Assembly (NCBI RefSeq): GCF_014202945.1
Contig: NZ_JACHHW010000005.1
Location: 62,001 to 126,000 of the forward strand
Reading direction: 5' to 3'
DNA length: 64,000 nucleotides
Source: Zhongshania antarctica
Lineage (GTDB): Bacteria > Pseudomonadota > Gammaproteobacteria > Pseudomonadales > Spongiibacteraceae
Both the position numbers and the translations under genes were made by a program. Under the pieces are notes generated by a model. It was not told the DNA's origin. It saw only the letters and a list, made by a program, of their open reading frames with translations, and searched no databases. Below, piece by piece: positions 34,541-44,032 of the stretch (position 1 is the stretch's first letter; each line of letters begins with the position of its first letter).

Positions 34541-35542
34541 TCACTTCAACCAGTGAGCCACCACATCTAACATCCGATTTGCATAGCCCCATTCATTGTC
34601 AAACCAACTGAAAATACTCACCAAATCACCCACTACTCGGGTTTGCCCCGCATCAACAATGGCCGAACGCGAGTCGTGGTTAAAGTCACATGAGGCCAAT
34701 GGCTCATCGCTATACCCGAGGATTCCCGACAATCTTCCCTCAGCCGCCATACGCAATGCCGCGTTAACGTCGTTAACCGTTACGGCGGCCTCAAGACTCA
34801 CCGTCATTTCCATCGCGGAGACATTGTGGGTGGGAATACGCACTGCCCGCGCCGCAAAGCAGCCATCTAACTCGGGAATAATACGACCAATACCCGCTGC
34901 CAAACCGGTGTCTACCGGAATCATCGACAAACCCGCCGCCCGCGTTTTGCGCAAATCGGTATGGTGATACGCGTCCAACACGGGCTGGTCGTTCATCGCA
35001 GAGTGAATAGTGGTAATACAGCCCGAACGCACCCCAAAGGCCTTATTCAGCACGTCGATAACCGGCACAATGCCATTGGTCGTACACGAGGCATTGGAGA
35101 CAATACGCTGTTCAGGGTCCAACTCACTGTGGTTCAAACCATAAACAATCGTCGGTGTGCCTGCTTCGCCGGGTTGCGACAACAGCACATGACGCGCGCC
35201 CTGCACAATATGCGCCTCAAGGTCGTCGTAGCGACTCACCACCCCCGAGCACTCCAACACCACATCAACATTGTGACGGGTCCAGTCGAGCTTATTGATT
35301 TCTTCGTGGTGGCTTACCGCAATCACATCGTCGTTGACCAACAAACTGCCGTGACGGTATTCCACTTTACCCATAAAACGACCGTGGGTGCTGTCGTAGC
35401 GGGTGAGGTGGGCAATCGTTGCCAGGTCAGCCGGTTCATTAATGGCGACAATCTGCATGGTTTCACGCAGCGGTGATTCATATAGGGCGCGCAGTACGCA
35501 GCGCCCTATGCGGCCGTATCCGTTTATGGCCAGTCGCAGCAT
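34541..35542 (-). CDS. epd: Erythrose-4-phosphate / glyceraldehyde-3-phosphate dehydrogenase (Epd type)
   Basis: NAD-dependent dehydrogenase; Epd oxidises erythrose 4-phosphate towards pyridoxal phosphate synthesis. The start at [14 protein letters not shown] overlaps the tkt stop by one base (TAATG) and gives 333 residues; an upstream in-frame extension of four codons is unlikely. Catalytic Cys is in NASCTTNG and the His in TTIHSAMNDQPVLD. SAMNDQPVLDAYH is closer to Epd than to GapA (which has HSYTGDQ-like sequence), and the position between tkt and pgk is typical of epd. GAPDH activity cannot be excluded. Confidence 0.92.
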   Translation of the reverse strand: MLRLAINGYGRIGRCVLRALYESPLRETMQIVAINEPADLATIAHLTRYDSTHGRFMGKVEYRHGSLLVNDDVIAVSHHEEINKLDWTRHNVDVVLECSGVVSRYDDLEAHIVQGARHVLLSQPGEAGTPTIVYGLNHSELDPEQRIVSNASCTTNGIVPVIDVLNKAFGVRSGCITTIHSAMNDQPVLDAYHHTDLRKTRAAGLSMIPVDTGLAAGIGRIIPELDGCFAARAVRIPTHNVSAMEMTVSLEAAVTVNDVNAALRMAAEGRLSGILGYSDEPLASCDFNHDSRSAIVDAGQTRVVGDLVSIFSWFDNEWGYANRMLDVVAHWLK

Positions 35543-37539
35543 TAGCTCAAGCAATCCTCAACGGCTTCAACAACCGCTTCGGTGGTAATGCCAAAATACT
35601 CAAACAGAGCTTCGGCTGGAGCGGACTCACCAAAGCTGTCCATGCCAACAATACGACCATCCAGACCAACATATTTGTACCAGTAGTCGCGGTGTGCCGC
35701 TTCCACTGCCACCCGAGCGGGAATATGGCTAGGCAATACTGACTCGCGGTAATCGCCGTCTTGGCTGTCGAACACATCGGTCGAGGGCATGGAGACAACG
35801 CGAATCTTTTTGCCCTTAGCAGCGAGAGTCTGCTGAGCCGCCATCGCCAATTTCACTTCTGAACCGGTGGCAATAATGATGGCTTCAGCCTCGCCTTCGC
35901 AGTCGCTCAACACATAAGCGCCACGAGCGACATTGGCCAGTTGCTCGGCGTCACGCTGCTGGTGTGGCAATGCTTGGCGAGTAAAAATTAAGGCGCTAGG
36001 GCCGTCAACACGCTCAAGAGCAGACTTCCATGCTACTGCAGATTCAACCATGTCACAGGGCCGCCACAGTGACATATTCGGTGTACCGCGCAGGCTGGCG
36101 ATTTGCTCAATGGGCTGGTGAGTCGGGCCGTCTTCGCCCAGACCGATGGAGTCGTGAGTGTAAACATGAATCACCCGCTGGCCCATAATGGCGGCCATGC
36201 GCACGGCGTTGCGGGCGTATTCCATAAACACGAGGAAAGTTGCGCCGTAATTGATGAAACCACCGTGCAAGGCAATACCGTTCATCATTGCCGACATACC
36301 AAACTCGCGAACACCGTAGTGCAGGTAGTTGCCGCTGGCGTCTTTAGCGCTAATTGGCTTGGCGCCGCTCCACATGGTTAGGTTAGAGCCGGCCAAATCG
36401 GCTGAACCGCCCAGAATTTCAGGCAACATTGCACCGTAGGCTTCAATGCACAGTTGCGAGGCTTTGCGGGTAGCCACTTCTTTGGCGTCGGCCTGACACT
36501 GGGCAATAAAAGCAGTGGCCTTTTCGGCAAAGTCGGCGGGCAAATCACCCTTAACACGACGGCTAAGATCCGCGGCCAACTCTGGGTATTCAGCTGCATA
36601 CTTAGCAAAGGCTTCGTCCCAAGCCGCTTCTGCCGCTTTGCCCTTTTCCTGAGCATTCCAACCTTCGTAAATTTCTTCAGGAATCTCGAAGGGGCCGTGG
36701 GCCCAACCGAGGCTTTCGCGAGTCAGGGCAATTTCGGCATCGCCTAGCGGTGCGCCGTGGCACTCTTCTTTACCTTGTTTGTTTGGCGAGCCTTTACCGA
36801 TCACAGTTTTACAGCAGATCAAGGTAGGCTTGTCACTTTCATCGCGGGCAGCATCAATTGCGCGGGCGATCTCTGCGCTATTGTGACCGTCAACATCGGC
36901 AATAACATGCCAGCCGTAGGCTTCAAAACGCGCAGGGGTATCGTCGGTAAACCAACCCTCTACTTCGCCGTCGATAGAAATACCGTTGTCGTCATAAAAG
37001 GCGATCAGCTTGCCCAAACCGAGCGTCCCGGCCAGCGAGCACACTTCGTGACTGATACCTTCCATCATGCAGCCATCACCCATAAAGGTGTAGGTGTAAT
37101 GGTCAACAATATTGTGGCCGTCGCGGTTAAACTGCGCCGCCAGAACCTTCTCAGCGACAGCCATGCCCACGGCATTAGCCAAGCCCTGACCTAAGGGGCC
37201 AGTGGTGGTTTCTACACCGGGGGTGTAACCGTATTCTGGGTGGCCGGGGGTGCGGCTGTGTAATTGACGGAATTGCTGTAAATCTTCAATGGCCAGATCG
37301 TAGCCGCTGAGGTGCAGCAGCGAGTAAATCAGCATAGAGCCGTGACCGTTAGACAGCACAAAGCGGTCGCGGTTAGCCCACTCAGGGTTATTTGGGTTGT
37401 GCTGTAAATAGTCGCGCCACAGAACTTCGGCGATATCTGCCATACCCATTGGAGCACCGGGGTGGCCGGACTTGGCTTTTTGAACGGCATCCATACTTAA
37501 GGCGCGAATGGCATTGGCGAGATCACTACGTGAGGGCAT
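35542..37539 (-). CDS. tkt: Transketolase
   Basis: Thiamine-diphosphate enzyme of the pentose phosphate pathway; 665 residues, as usual. It begins with [25 protein letters not shown], has the cofactor motif [13 protein letters not shown] ... [12 protein letters not shown], and the transketolase pair [22 protein letters not shown]. First gene of tkt-epd-pgk-fba. Divergent from the phosphatase gene across about 187 bases containing a direct repeat of CTTAAGCG near 37565-37585. Confidence 0.98.
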   Translation of the reverse strand: MPSRSDLANAIRALSMDAVQKAKSGHPGAPMGMADIAEVLWRDYLQHNPNNPEWANRDRFVLSNGHGSMLIYSLLHLSGYDLAIEDLQQFRQLHSRTPGHPEYGYTPGVETTTGPLGQGLANAVGMAVAEKVLAAQFNRDGHNIVDHYTYTFMGDGCMMEGISHEVCSLAGTLGLGKLIAFYDDNGISIDGEVEGWFTDDTPARFEAYGWHVIADVDGHNSAEIARAIDAARDESDKPTLICCKTVIGKGSPNKQGKEECHGAPLGDAEIALTRESLGWAHGPFEIPEEIYEGWNAQEKGKAAEAAWDEAFAKYAAEYPELAADLSRRVKGDLPADFAEKATAFIAQCQADAKEVATRKASQLCIEAYGAMLPEILGGSADLAGSNLTMWSGAKPISAKDASGNYLHYGVREFGMSAMMNGIALHGGFINYGATFLVFMEYARNAVRMAAIMGQRVIHVYTHDSIGLGEDGPTHQPIEQIASLRGTPNMSLWRPCDMVESAVAWKSALERVDGPSALIFTRQALPHQQRDAEQLANVARGAYVLSDCEGEAEAIIIATGSEVKLAMAAQQTLAAKGKKIRVVSMPSTDVFDSQDGDYRESVLPSHIPARVAVEAAHRDYWYKYVGLDGRIVGMDSFGESAPAEALFEYFGITTEAVVEAVEDCLS

Positions 37540-37726
37540 CGGTGGCTCCTAGATCTGAGTGGTGACTTAAGCGCTAACTTAAGCGGCTATATAAAGAGGC
37601 GGTATTTTCCCCTACCGGCGCCCAGACAGCAAATGGCAGAACCGTAAAAATGGCCATTTTACTTGCACCGCGAGCAGCTGACGGCGAAAATCATCGGCTC
37701 AAGGAACGATTCAGGTCGCAAACCCC

Positions 37727-38164
37727 ATGTTTAACAATATATTGATGGTATGCATCGGCAATATTTGCCGCAGCCCCACCGCCGAATACCTGCTCAAACA
37801 CAAGCTCGCTCACAAACCCGGCCTGACCATACACTCGGCCGGACTCGGCGCCCTGGTCGACAAGCCGATAGACCCAAGCGCGGGTCAATTGCTCAGCGCC
37901 AATGGTGTCGACGCCAGCGGTCATGCGGCACGGCAAGTTACCGCCGAGCTGTTATTAAAAGCAGATTTAATTCTGGTGATGGAACAACGCCATATCAAAG
38001 GCATTACCGAACTCGCCCCTCAAGTCAGCGGCAAGACCTTTTTGCTGGGCAAATGGTCGCAAAACCAGGCCGTGCCCGACCCCTACCGCAAGAGCATGGA
38101 AGCCTTTGAACACGTTTACGGTCAAATTGACCAATTTACCAACGATTGGCTGAAGTATCTTTAA
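37727..38164 (+). CDS. Low-molecular-weight protein tyrosine phosphatase (Wzb/Etp-like)
   Basis: 145 residues. The catalytic P-loop is VCIGNICRSP (Cys about 9) and the general acid Asp lies in VPDPYRKS, both diagnostic. The DPYRKS ending is the version seen in Wzb/Etp phosphatases that reset tyrosine kinases in capsule export. No kinase or polysaccharide gene is nearby, so the substrate is open. It stands alone between tkt and sahR. Confidence 0.92.
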   Translation: MFNNILMVCIGNICRSPTAEYLLKHKLAHKPGLTIHSAGLGALVDKPIDPSAGQLLSANGVDASGHAARQVTAELLLKADLILVMEQRHIKGITELAPQVSGKTFLLGKWSQNQAVPDPYRKSMEAFEHVYGQIDQFTNDWLKYL

Positions 38165-38186
38165 ACAAGCCTGACGCCAAAGAAAC

Positions 38187-38210
38187 CTATATCAATATAT
38201 TTTGATATAG
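38187..38210 (+). promoter_or_regulatory. Palindromic operator for SahR
   Basis: Perfect 9-bp arms CTATATCAA (38187-38195) and TTGATATAG (38202-38210) with a 6-base centre, 26 bases before the sahR start. An ATATCAA-type palindrome fits what I recall of the SahR motif, and the right arm overlaps the -35, so autorepression is expected. Site seen; regulator assignment inferred. Confidence 0.75.
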
Positions 38211-38229
38211 ATTAAAAGCCTGCTACACT
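38202..38229 (+). promoter_or_regulatory. sahR promoter, predicted to give a leaderless mRNA
   Basis: TTGATA (38202-38207), 16-base spacer, TACACT (38224-38229) with an extended TGC before it. Transcription would begin at about 38236-38237, that is at the ATG itself. Confidence 0.55.
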
Positions 38230-38236
38230 GCGCGGC

Positions 38237-39259
38237 ATGAACACTGCCAGCCAACCACTCACCGCGATTTCTGCGAGCAACGACCAGCTACTGCAACTCT
38301 GCAAAGCCGGTAGCGATATGTTGCGCCTGCAGGTTTTGCGGGTACTGAGTCGCGACGCCTACTCGGTCCAGGAGCTTTGCCACATTCTCGATTGCCGGCA
38401 GTCCGGCATGAGCCACCACCTTAAAACCCTGACTTCCGCGGGTTTAATTACCAAGCGCCGCGAAGGCAATAGCCTGTTTTATCGCCGCAGTTACGCCCCC
38501 GCTCTCGCCGATTTAGCGCCGCTACACGACGCCTTACACAGCAGCGCCGATCTCATTCAATTGGATCTTGATCAGCAGCACCGCTTAGAGCAGGTCTACG
38601 CCGAGCGCGCCGAACGTTGCCAAGCTTTTTTTGCCGAGCACGCCAGTGAATTTGGCGAGCAGCAAGAGCAAATGGTCGCCTTTAATGTCTACGGACACAG
38701 CTGCATGGAATTACTGCGCAGCAGCCAGAACCAAGGCGGTGAGCTCGCCATTGAGATTGGCCCTGGCGAAGGCGCATTTTTAGCGGAATTGTCGCCTTAT
38801 TACACCAAGGTCGTCGCGGTAGACAATGCCCAAGCGATGCTGAATCGCGCCGGAGAATTTGTAAACCAACAGGCGCTGGAAAACGTAGAGCTGGTGTTAG
38901 GCGACAGCCGCAGCGAGCAGCTACAGCCAAATAGCGCTGACTGCGTGGTGTGCAATATGGTCTTACACCATGTACCGTCACCCGCCGACATCTTTAAAGA
39001 CGCCGCCCGCTTACTAAAACCCGGCGGCCTTTTTTGCGTTAGTGATTTATGTCGCCACGATCAAAGCTGGGCCAGAGAAGCCTGCGGCGACATGTGGCTA
39101 GGTTTTGAACCCGATGATTTAAGTGAGTGGGCAGCGGCCAGCGGATTACAAGACGGCGCCGCGGCCTATTTAGCCCAGCTCAATGGCTTTCGCGTACAGG
39201 TTCGGCAATTTATTAAAGCCGAGCCTTACACCTTACCTACCCCGAACCCCAGCGCCTGA
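38237..39259 (+). CDS. sahR: SahR-type regulator: ArsR HTH fused to a methyltransferase-like domain
   Basis: 340 residues. N-terminal ArsR winged helix (about 15-100: MLRLQVLRVLSRDAYSVQELCHIL ... SGMSHHLKTLTSAGLITKRREGN) and a C-terminal SAM-methyltransferase fold (about 145-300: LAIEIGPGEGAFLAEL, VVCNMVLHHVPSP, LLKPGGLFCVSDL). This fusion next to metK and ahcY is the hallmark of SahR, a repressor that senses S-adenosylhomocysteine and controls the methionine cycle. It is 36 bases before metK and probably co-transcribed. No cysteine metal site of classic ArsR is evident. Confidence 0.88.
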   Translation: MNTASQPLTAISASNDQLLQLCKAGSDMLRLQVLRVLSRDAYSVQELCHILDCRQSGMSHHLKTLTSAGLITKRREGNSLFYRRSYAPALADLAPLHDALHSSADLIQLDLDQQHRLEQVYAERAERCQAFFAEHASEFGEQQEQMVAFNVYGHSCMELLRSSQNQGGELAIEIGPGEGAFLAELSPYYTKVVAVDNAQAMLNRAGEFVNQQALENVELVLGDSRSEQLQPNSADCVVCNMVLHHVPSPADIFKDAARLLKPGGLFCVSDLCRHDQSWAREACGDMWLGFEPDDLSEWAAASGLQDGAAAYLAQLNGFRVQVRQFIKAEPYTLPTPNPSA

Positions 39260-39295
39260 AATCGCGTCGGTAATTAGCAGAGGACTTTTGCAACC

Positions 39296-40504
39296 ATGTC
39301 TGAATACAGTATTTTCACCTCGGAGTCGGTGTCTGAAGGACATCCCGATAAAATGGCCGACCAGATTTCTGACGCCGTACTCGACGCGATTATCGCCCGC
39401 GACAAACACGCCCGCGTTGCCGTAGAAACACTGGTTAAAACCGGCATGGCGATTGTTGCCGGTGAAGTCACGACCTCGTGCTACGTCGACCTAGAAGACA
39501 TTATTCGCGACGTGATCACTGGCATTGGCTACAACAGCTCAGACGTTGGTTTTGACGGCGCCAGCTGCGCGGTATTAAACGCCATCGGCAAGCAGTCAGT
39601 TGACATCAACCAAGGTGTCGACCGCGCCCGCCCAGAAGATCAAGGCGCTGGCGACCAAGGCTTAATGTTCGGCTACGCCACCAATGAAACCCCGTCGCTG
39701 ATGCCTGCGCCGCTGTTTTACTCTCACCGTTTGGTAGAGCGTCAGGCTTACTTGCGCAAAAACGGCGTGTTGTCTTGGTTACGCCCAGACGCTAAAAGTC
39801 AGGTTACTCTGCGCTATGAAAATGGCCTACCTGTCGCGGTAGATGCCGTTGTACTGTCTACTCAGCACAACCCTGAGATCTCGCAAAAAGACCTGCAAGA
39901 AGCGGTGCGTGAAGAAATCATTAAAAATGTCATTCCAGCCGAATTACTTCACGCTGGCACCCAATACCACATTAACCCAACGGGCAAATTCGTCATTGGC
40001 GGCCCCGTTGGTGACTGCGGCCTGACTGGCCGTAAAATCATCGTAGACACCTACGGCGGCATGGCGCGTCACGGTGGCGGCGCGTTCTCAGGCAAAGACC
40101 CCTCAAAGGTTGACCGCAGCGCGGCGTATGCAGGCCGTTATGTTGCTAAGAATATTGTTGCCGCAGGTCTTGCCGACCGCTGCGAAATTCAAGTGAGCTA
40201 CGCCATTGGCGTTGCCGAGCCCACCTCAATTTCCATCAACACCTTTGGCACCGGCAAAGTCAGCGACGCCAAATTGGTAGCCGCGGTGCGCGAAGTATTC
40301 GACCTGCGCCCCTACGGCATCACCAAAATGCTGGACCTGGCTCACCCCATGTACCAACCCACTGCCGCCTACGGCCACTTCGGCCGCGACCCTTATGAGC
40401 TGACCTATAACTTTAAAGAAAATGGCGAGCAGAAATCTGAGACTGCGACCGCGTTTAGCTGGGAGAAGACGGATCGGGCTGAAGCCTTGAAAGCAGCTTT
40501 ATAG
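39296..40504 (+). CDS. metK: S-adenosylmethionine synthase
   Basis: Makes S-adenosylmethionine from methionine and ATP. 402 residues. Motifs are [20 protein letters not shown], the [15 protein letters not shown] motif, [20 protein letters not shown] and the P-loop-like [25 protein letters not shown] stands upstream as ribosome binding site. It belongs to the sahR-metK-sahH-metF methyl cycle; an inserted cassette with a four-helix-bundle gene now separates it from sahH. Confidence 0.98.
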   Translation: MSEYSIFTSESVSEGHPDKMADQISDAVLDAIIARDKHARVAVETLVKTGMAIVAGEVTTSCYVDLEDIIRDVITGIGYNSSDVGFDGASCAVLNAIGKQSVDINQGVDRARPEDQGAGDQGLMFGYATNETPSLMPAPLFYSHRLVERQAYLRKNGVLSWLRPDAKSQVTLRYENGLPVAVDAVVLSTQHNPEISQKDLQEAVREEIIKNVIPAELLHAGTQYHINPTGKFVIGGPVGDCGLTGRKIIVDTYGGMARHGGGAFSGKDPSKVDRSAAYAGRYVAKNIVAAGLADRCEIQVSYAIGVAEPTSISINTFGTGKVSDAKLVAAVREVFDLRPYGITKMLDLAHPMYQPTAAYGHFGRDPYELTYNFKENGEQKSETATAFSWEKTDRAEALKAAL

Positions 40505-40514
40505 CGCGGGAGAG

Positions 40515-40968
40515 GCTGGACGGGAGACGGTATACGCAAAAGCCTAAACCCCGCTCAAAACTATTTGGAGGGTTGCCATGGAGCGGCGACATATACGAAT
40601 GGATGTTTGGCAGGACGCTGTCGCACTGGTTCATCATGTTTATGAATTCAGTGCAGCGTTTCCGCAAGATGAACGATTCGGGCTTATCAGCCAGATGCGA
40701 CGCTCGGCCATTAGTGTTCCGAGCAATATCGCAGAAGGCGCCGCCCGAGGATCAGATAAAGATTTTTTGCGTTTTTTATATATTGCGAGAGGTTCTCTAG
40801 CAGAACTAGAAACTCAAATAATTATAGCCACACAATTAGGCTATATAAACGAGCAAGAAAATTGGCAACCAGCGCTTGAACGCGTTTTCGCGAAACTGGC
40901 TGCATTAATTAACCGACTTCGGGCGAGTACCGAGTGAGCGCATTTGCGTCTCCCGTCTCCCGTCCAGC
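40515..40968. mobile_element. Family A cassette with 26-bp terminal inverted repeats carrying a four-helix-bundle gene
   Basis: The left end (40515-40540) begins GCTGGACGGGAGACGG, and the right end (40943-40968) is its inverse; 24 of 26 positions match, the two differences being TATACG versus GAGACG. The 454-bp unit contains one complete gene (40578-40937) and nothing else. The same ends occur elsewhere in the window around other contents or empty. No target duplication is clear and no transposase is encoded, so movement would need help in trans. Status as a mobile unit is an inference. Confidence 0.6.
40578..40937 (+). CDS. Four-helix-bundle protein (S23/IVP, Avd-like family)
   Basis: 119 residues, all helical. 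The family pattern is clear: RMDVWQDAVALVHHVYEFSAAFPQDERFGLISQMRRSAISVPSNIAEGAARGSDKDFLRFLYIARGSLAELETQIIIA. Family members were first found inside 23S rRNA intervening sequences, and one branch (Avd) is the pentameric partner of reverse transcriptase in diversity-generating retroelements. No reverse transcriptase or variable repeat is present here, so the role is unknown. It lies between metK and sahH, enclosed by family A inverted repeats. Confidence 0.88.
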   Translation: MERRHIRMDVWQDAVALVHHVYEFSAAFPQDERFGLISQMRRSAISVPSNIAEGAARGSDKDFLRFLYIARGSLAELETQIIIATQLGYINEQENWQPALERVFAKLAALINRLRASTE

Positions 40969-40992
40969 ATTTAGCTTATAGAGGTATACACC

Positions 40993-42369
40993 ATGAGCAA
41001 CACCTTCACCGACTACAAAGTCGCCGACATCTCCCTTGCCGCTTGGGGCCGTAAAGAACTGAGCATCGCCGAGGGCGAAATGCCTGCACTCATGGCCATG
41101 CGCTCTAAATACGGCGCTGACAAGCCTCTGGCTGGCGCCAAGATTTTGGGCTGTATTCACATGACAATTCAAACTGGGGTTTTGATTGAAACCTTAATTG
41201 AACTCGGCGCCGAAGTGCGTTGGTCGTCGTGCAATATTTTCTCTACTCAAGATCACGCCGCTGCTGCCATTGCCGCTGCTGGAATTCCGGTATTTGCTTG
41301 GAAGGGCGAAACTGAAGAAGAGTATGAGTGGTGCCTTGAGCAAACCATTTTAAAAGATGGCCAGCCTTGGGAAGCCAATATGGTGCTGGACGACGGCGGT
41401 GACTTAACCGGCCTGCTTCACCAGAAATACCCACAGATGATGGATCGTATTCACGGCATCACAGAAGAGACCACCACGGGTGTTCACCGCCTGCAAGAGA
41501 TGATGGCCAAAGGCGAACTAAAAGTACCCGCCATCAACGTTAACGATTCTGTAACCAAGTCAAAGAACGACAACAAATACGGCTGCCGTCACAGCCTAAA
41601 CGACGCGATCAAGCGCGGCACCGATCACCTGCTGTCTGGTAAGAAAGCACTGGTTATTGGCTACGGCGATGTGGGCAAAGGCTCTGCAGCATCATTACGC
41701 CAAGAAGGCATGATTGTAAAAATCAGCGAAATCGATCCTATCTGCGCGATGCAGGCCTGCATGGACGGCTACGAAGTGGTTTCGCCTTACAACAATGGCA
41801 TAAACGATGGCAGCGAAAACTGCGTTAACACCTTAGTGCTGGGCAATACCGACCTGCTGGTTACCACTACTGGCAACGTCAATGTGTGCGACTCCAATAT
41901 GCTTAAAGCCCTGAAGAACGGCTGCGTAGTCTGCAACATCGGTCACTTCGACAATGAGATCGACACTGCCTTTATGCGTAAGAACTGGGAGTGGGAAGAA
42001 GTTAAACCACAGGTACACTTGGTTTACCGCAACAAGGCTGCTAACGACCATTTAATTCTGCTGTCAGAAGGTCGCTTGGTTAACCTTGGCAACGCAACGG
42101 GTCACCCCAGCCGTATCATGGATGGCTCATTTGCCAACCAAGTGCTCGCGCAGATTCACCTGTATGCGCTGCGTTTCGCCGACTTAGCACCAGAGCAAAA
42201 AGCCGCTGCGATTACCGTAGAAGTGCTACCCAAGAAGTTGGACGAAGAAGTTGCCGCCCACATGGTTGCTGGCTTCGGTGGCGTACTGACTCAGCTCAGC
42301 AAGACCCAAGCAGACTATATCGGCGTGCCAGTTGAAGGACCGTTTAAGCCTGAGAGTTATAAATACTAA
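40993..42369 (+). CDS. ahcY: Adenosylhomocysteinase
   Basis: Splits S-adenosylhomocysteine into adenosine and homocysteine using bound NAD, relieving product inhibition of methyltransferases. 458 residues. N-terminal [41 protein letters not shown], the NAD fold [29 protein letters not shown], and the C-terminal SYKY-type end (ESYKY) are typical. Preceded by TAGAGG. The family A cassette ends 24 bases upstream, so the cassette or metK promoter may drive it. Confidence 0.98.
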   Translation: MSNTFTDYKVADISLAAWGRKELSIAEGEMPALMAMRSKYGADKPLAGAKILGCIHMTIQTGVLIETLIELGAEVRWSSCNIFSTQDHAAAAIAAAGIPVFAWKGETEEEYEWCLEQTILKDGQPWEANMVLDDGGDLTGLLHQKYPQMMDRIHGITEETTTGVHRLQEMMAKGELKVPAINVNDSVTKSKNDNKYGCRHSLNDAIKRGTDHLLSGKKALVIGYGDVGKGSAASLRQEGMIVKISEIDPICAMQACMDGYEVVSPYNNGINDGSENCVNTLVLGNTDLLVTTTGNVNVCDSNMLKALKNGCVVCNIGHFDNEIDTAFMRKNWEWEEVKPQVHLVYRNKAANDHLILLSEGRLVNLGNATGHPSRIMDGSFANQVLAQIHLYALRFADLAPEQKAAAITVEVLPKKLDEEVAAHMVAGFGGVLTQLSKTQADYIGVPVEGPFKPESYKY

Positions 42370-42380
42370 GAACGAAAGAC

Positions 42381-42435
42381 GCTTTACGGGAGACGGTATA
42401 CGCAAAATTTTAGCGTCTCCCATCTCCCGTCTAGC
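42381..42435. repeat. Short empty family A inverted repeat between ahcY and metF
   Basis: The left arm (42381-42403, ACGGGAGACGGTATACGC) faces the right arm (42413-42435, GCGTCTCCCATCTCCCGTC). About 18 of 23 positions match, with a 9-base AAAATTTTA centre. The left arm carries the same TATACGC variant as the left end of the four-helix-bundle cassette 1.9 kb away, which suggests a common source. Confidence 0.7.
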
Positions 42436-42501
42436 ATCTAGCCGAGCGGCTTTAACAAATACGGAAGACGCGACGCTTCCAACACACTATCGGAATACAC
42501 A

Positions 42502-43341
42502 ATGGCTAACCGCTACAGCTTTGAATTCTTCCCCCCCAAAACCGAAGTCGGTCGGGCGAAGTTAAAAGACACCCGCAGCCAGTTGGCGGCCTTGAATCCT
42601 GAATTTTTCTCAGTGACTTACGGTGCCGGCGGCTCGACCCGCGACAATACCCGCGATATCGTTTTAGAGACGAAAAAAGCCGGTTTGTCTGTTGCCCCGC
42701 ACCTGTCCTTTGGTGGCGATGAAGAATCTGAAATCCTCACGCTGCTCAATGACTACAAAGCGGCAGGCATAGATCGCATCGTTGCCCTGCGCGGCGACAT
42801 TCCCTCTGGTATGGGCGCAACACGCCAAGTCTACGCAAAAGAGCTGGTGGAGTTTATCCGCAAGCACACTGGTGACCACTTTCAATTGGAAGTGGCGGCG
42901 TATCCAGAGACGCACCCCGATGCCAAAAATCATCAGGCTGACATTCATTTTCTAAAAGCAAAATTGGATGCCGGTGCCAATAGCGCCATCACCCAATATT
43001 TCTTTAACGCCGATGCGTATTTTTACTTCTTAGAAGACTGTGAAAAAGCAGGCATCGACAAGCCGATTTACCCTGGCATTATGCCCATCACTAATTTTAG
43101 CAATTTAGCGCGCTTCTCCCGCAACTGCGGCGCTGAAATTCCGCGCTGGCTAGCACAAAAATTAGAAGGCTATGGCGACGACCAGCAAAGCATCGTTGAA
43201 TTTGGCGCTGAGTTTGTTAGCGAGCTATGCCATATTCTAATGGAAGGCGGCGCGCCGGGAATTCATTTTTACAGCATGAATCAGGTAGAGCCGATAAAGA
43301 GTATTGCTGAAGCGGTGATGAGCTCGCATCCTGCTGGTTAA
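42502..43341 (+). CDS. metF: Methylenetetrahydrofolate reductase
   Basis: FAD enzyme that makes 5-methyl-tetrahydrofolate, the methyl donor for homocysteine. 279 residues (family about 280-300). N-terminal YSFEFFPPKTEVG, the FAD-site VTYGAGGST, ALRGDIP, EVAAYPETHPDA, ITQYFFNADAYFYFLEDC, PGIMPITN, and the end GAPGIHFYSMNQVEP are diagnostic. Its place after ahcY completes the methionine cycle block under probable SahR control. Confidence 0.98.
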   Translation: MANRYSFEFFPPKTEVGRAKLKDTRSQLAALNPEFFSVTYGAGGSTRDNTRDIVLETKKAGLSVAPHLSFGGDEESEILTLLNDYKAAGIDRIVALRGDIPSGMGATRQVYAKELVEFIRKHTGDHFQLEVAAYPETHPDAKNHQADIHFLKAKLDAGANSAITQYFFNADAYFYFLEDCEKAGIDKPIYPGIMPITNFSNLARFSRNCGAEIPRWLAQKLEGYGDDQQSIVEFGAEFVSELCHILMEGGAPGIHFYSMNQVEPIKSIAEAVMSSHPAG

Positions 43342-43349
43342 CGCTTGAT

Positions 43350-43517
43350 GCTGGACGGGAGATGGGAGATGCAAGGGCATTCGCTACGCTCATATGGATA
43401 CCTGCCTACGCAGGTATGACGCTGTTGATTTCGTCACTCCTGCGAAGGCAGGGGTCCATCCCCGCAACGGAGTGGGTAGCGAACTTTGCATCTCCCATCT
43501 CCCATCTCCCGTCAAGC
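43350..43517. repeat. Family A inverted repeat enclosing a family B (REPIN-like) unit after metF
   Basis: The left arm starts GCTGGACGGGAGATGGGAGA (43350-43374). The right arm (about 43486-43517) is its inverse with one extra heptamer (CATCTCC three times). Inside are facing palindromes at 43394-43420 (TACCTGC / GCAGGTA) and about 43433-43459 (ACTCCTGC / GCAGGGGT, with a T-G wobble). It separates the convergent metF and mgtC genes. Confidence 0.75.
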
Positions 43518-43528
43518 GTCTCCCGCCC

Positions 43529-44032
43529 TTAATCATCCCGTTTCTTCTGATACCGCCGATCATTCAACCGCCGATGCACGCCCTTGCGCAGCGAGTGAAA
43601 GCTGTTTTCCAGTACATCCACGCCAACTAAGACCCCCACTACCACGAACGCTATTAGCAGTGCGGGGCCATATTTATCCAGGCCGATCATTACGCCAATG
43701 GCCGCTAGCACCCAAATCGCCGCTGCGGAGGTGACCCCCAAGACCATGCCGTCGCGGGACAAAATCACGCCCGCGCCAAGAAAGCCTATTCCGGTAATCA
43801 CCTGGCCAATAACCCGCGACGGATCCGTAACGCCATTACCAACCGACACCGACATAGCAATAAAAACATAGGTACCTAAGCAGATTAAGGCCGCCGTGCG
43901 AATACCAATTGGTTTACCACGGATCTGTCGTTCTAAACCAATAATCGCCCCAGCGACAATGGTGGTGAGTACGCCCGGCCATTTTAACGGTGCAATAGAG
44001 AACAAACTTAAATCTGCAAATTCTAAAGCCAT
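43529..44032 (-). CDS. MgtC/SapB family membrane protein
   Basis: 167 residues with four or so membrane helices. The conserved MgtC/SapB core is visible: AGAIIGLERQIRGKPIGIRTAALICLGTYVF ... DPSRVIGQVITGIGFLGAGVILSRDG ... GVTSAAAIWVLAAIGVMIG. Family members are linked to magnesium limitation and inhibition of ATP synthase, but environmental homologues are uncharacterised. It overlaps the upstream zntB gene by 10 bases, so two divalent-metal-related membrane proteins are co-expressed. Confidence 0.9.
   Translation of the reverse strand: MALEFADLSLFSIAPLKWPGVLTTIVAGAIIGLERQIRGKPIGIRTAALICLGTYVFIAMSVSVGNGVTDPSRVIGQVITGIGFLGAGVILSRDGMVLGVTSAAAIWVLAAIGVMIGLDKYGPALLIAFVVVGVLVGVDVLENSFHSLRKGVHRRLNDRRYQKKRDD

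Noticed and set aside
40578-40937. Diversity-generating retroelement
   Set aside because: Only an Avd-family protein is present; no reverse transcriptase, template or variable repeat was found in the window.
40938-40992. S-adenosylhomocysteine riboswitch before ahcY
   Set aside because: Only 55 bases are available and they are occupied by the family A right end; no riboswitch core is visible.
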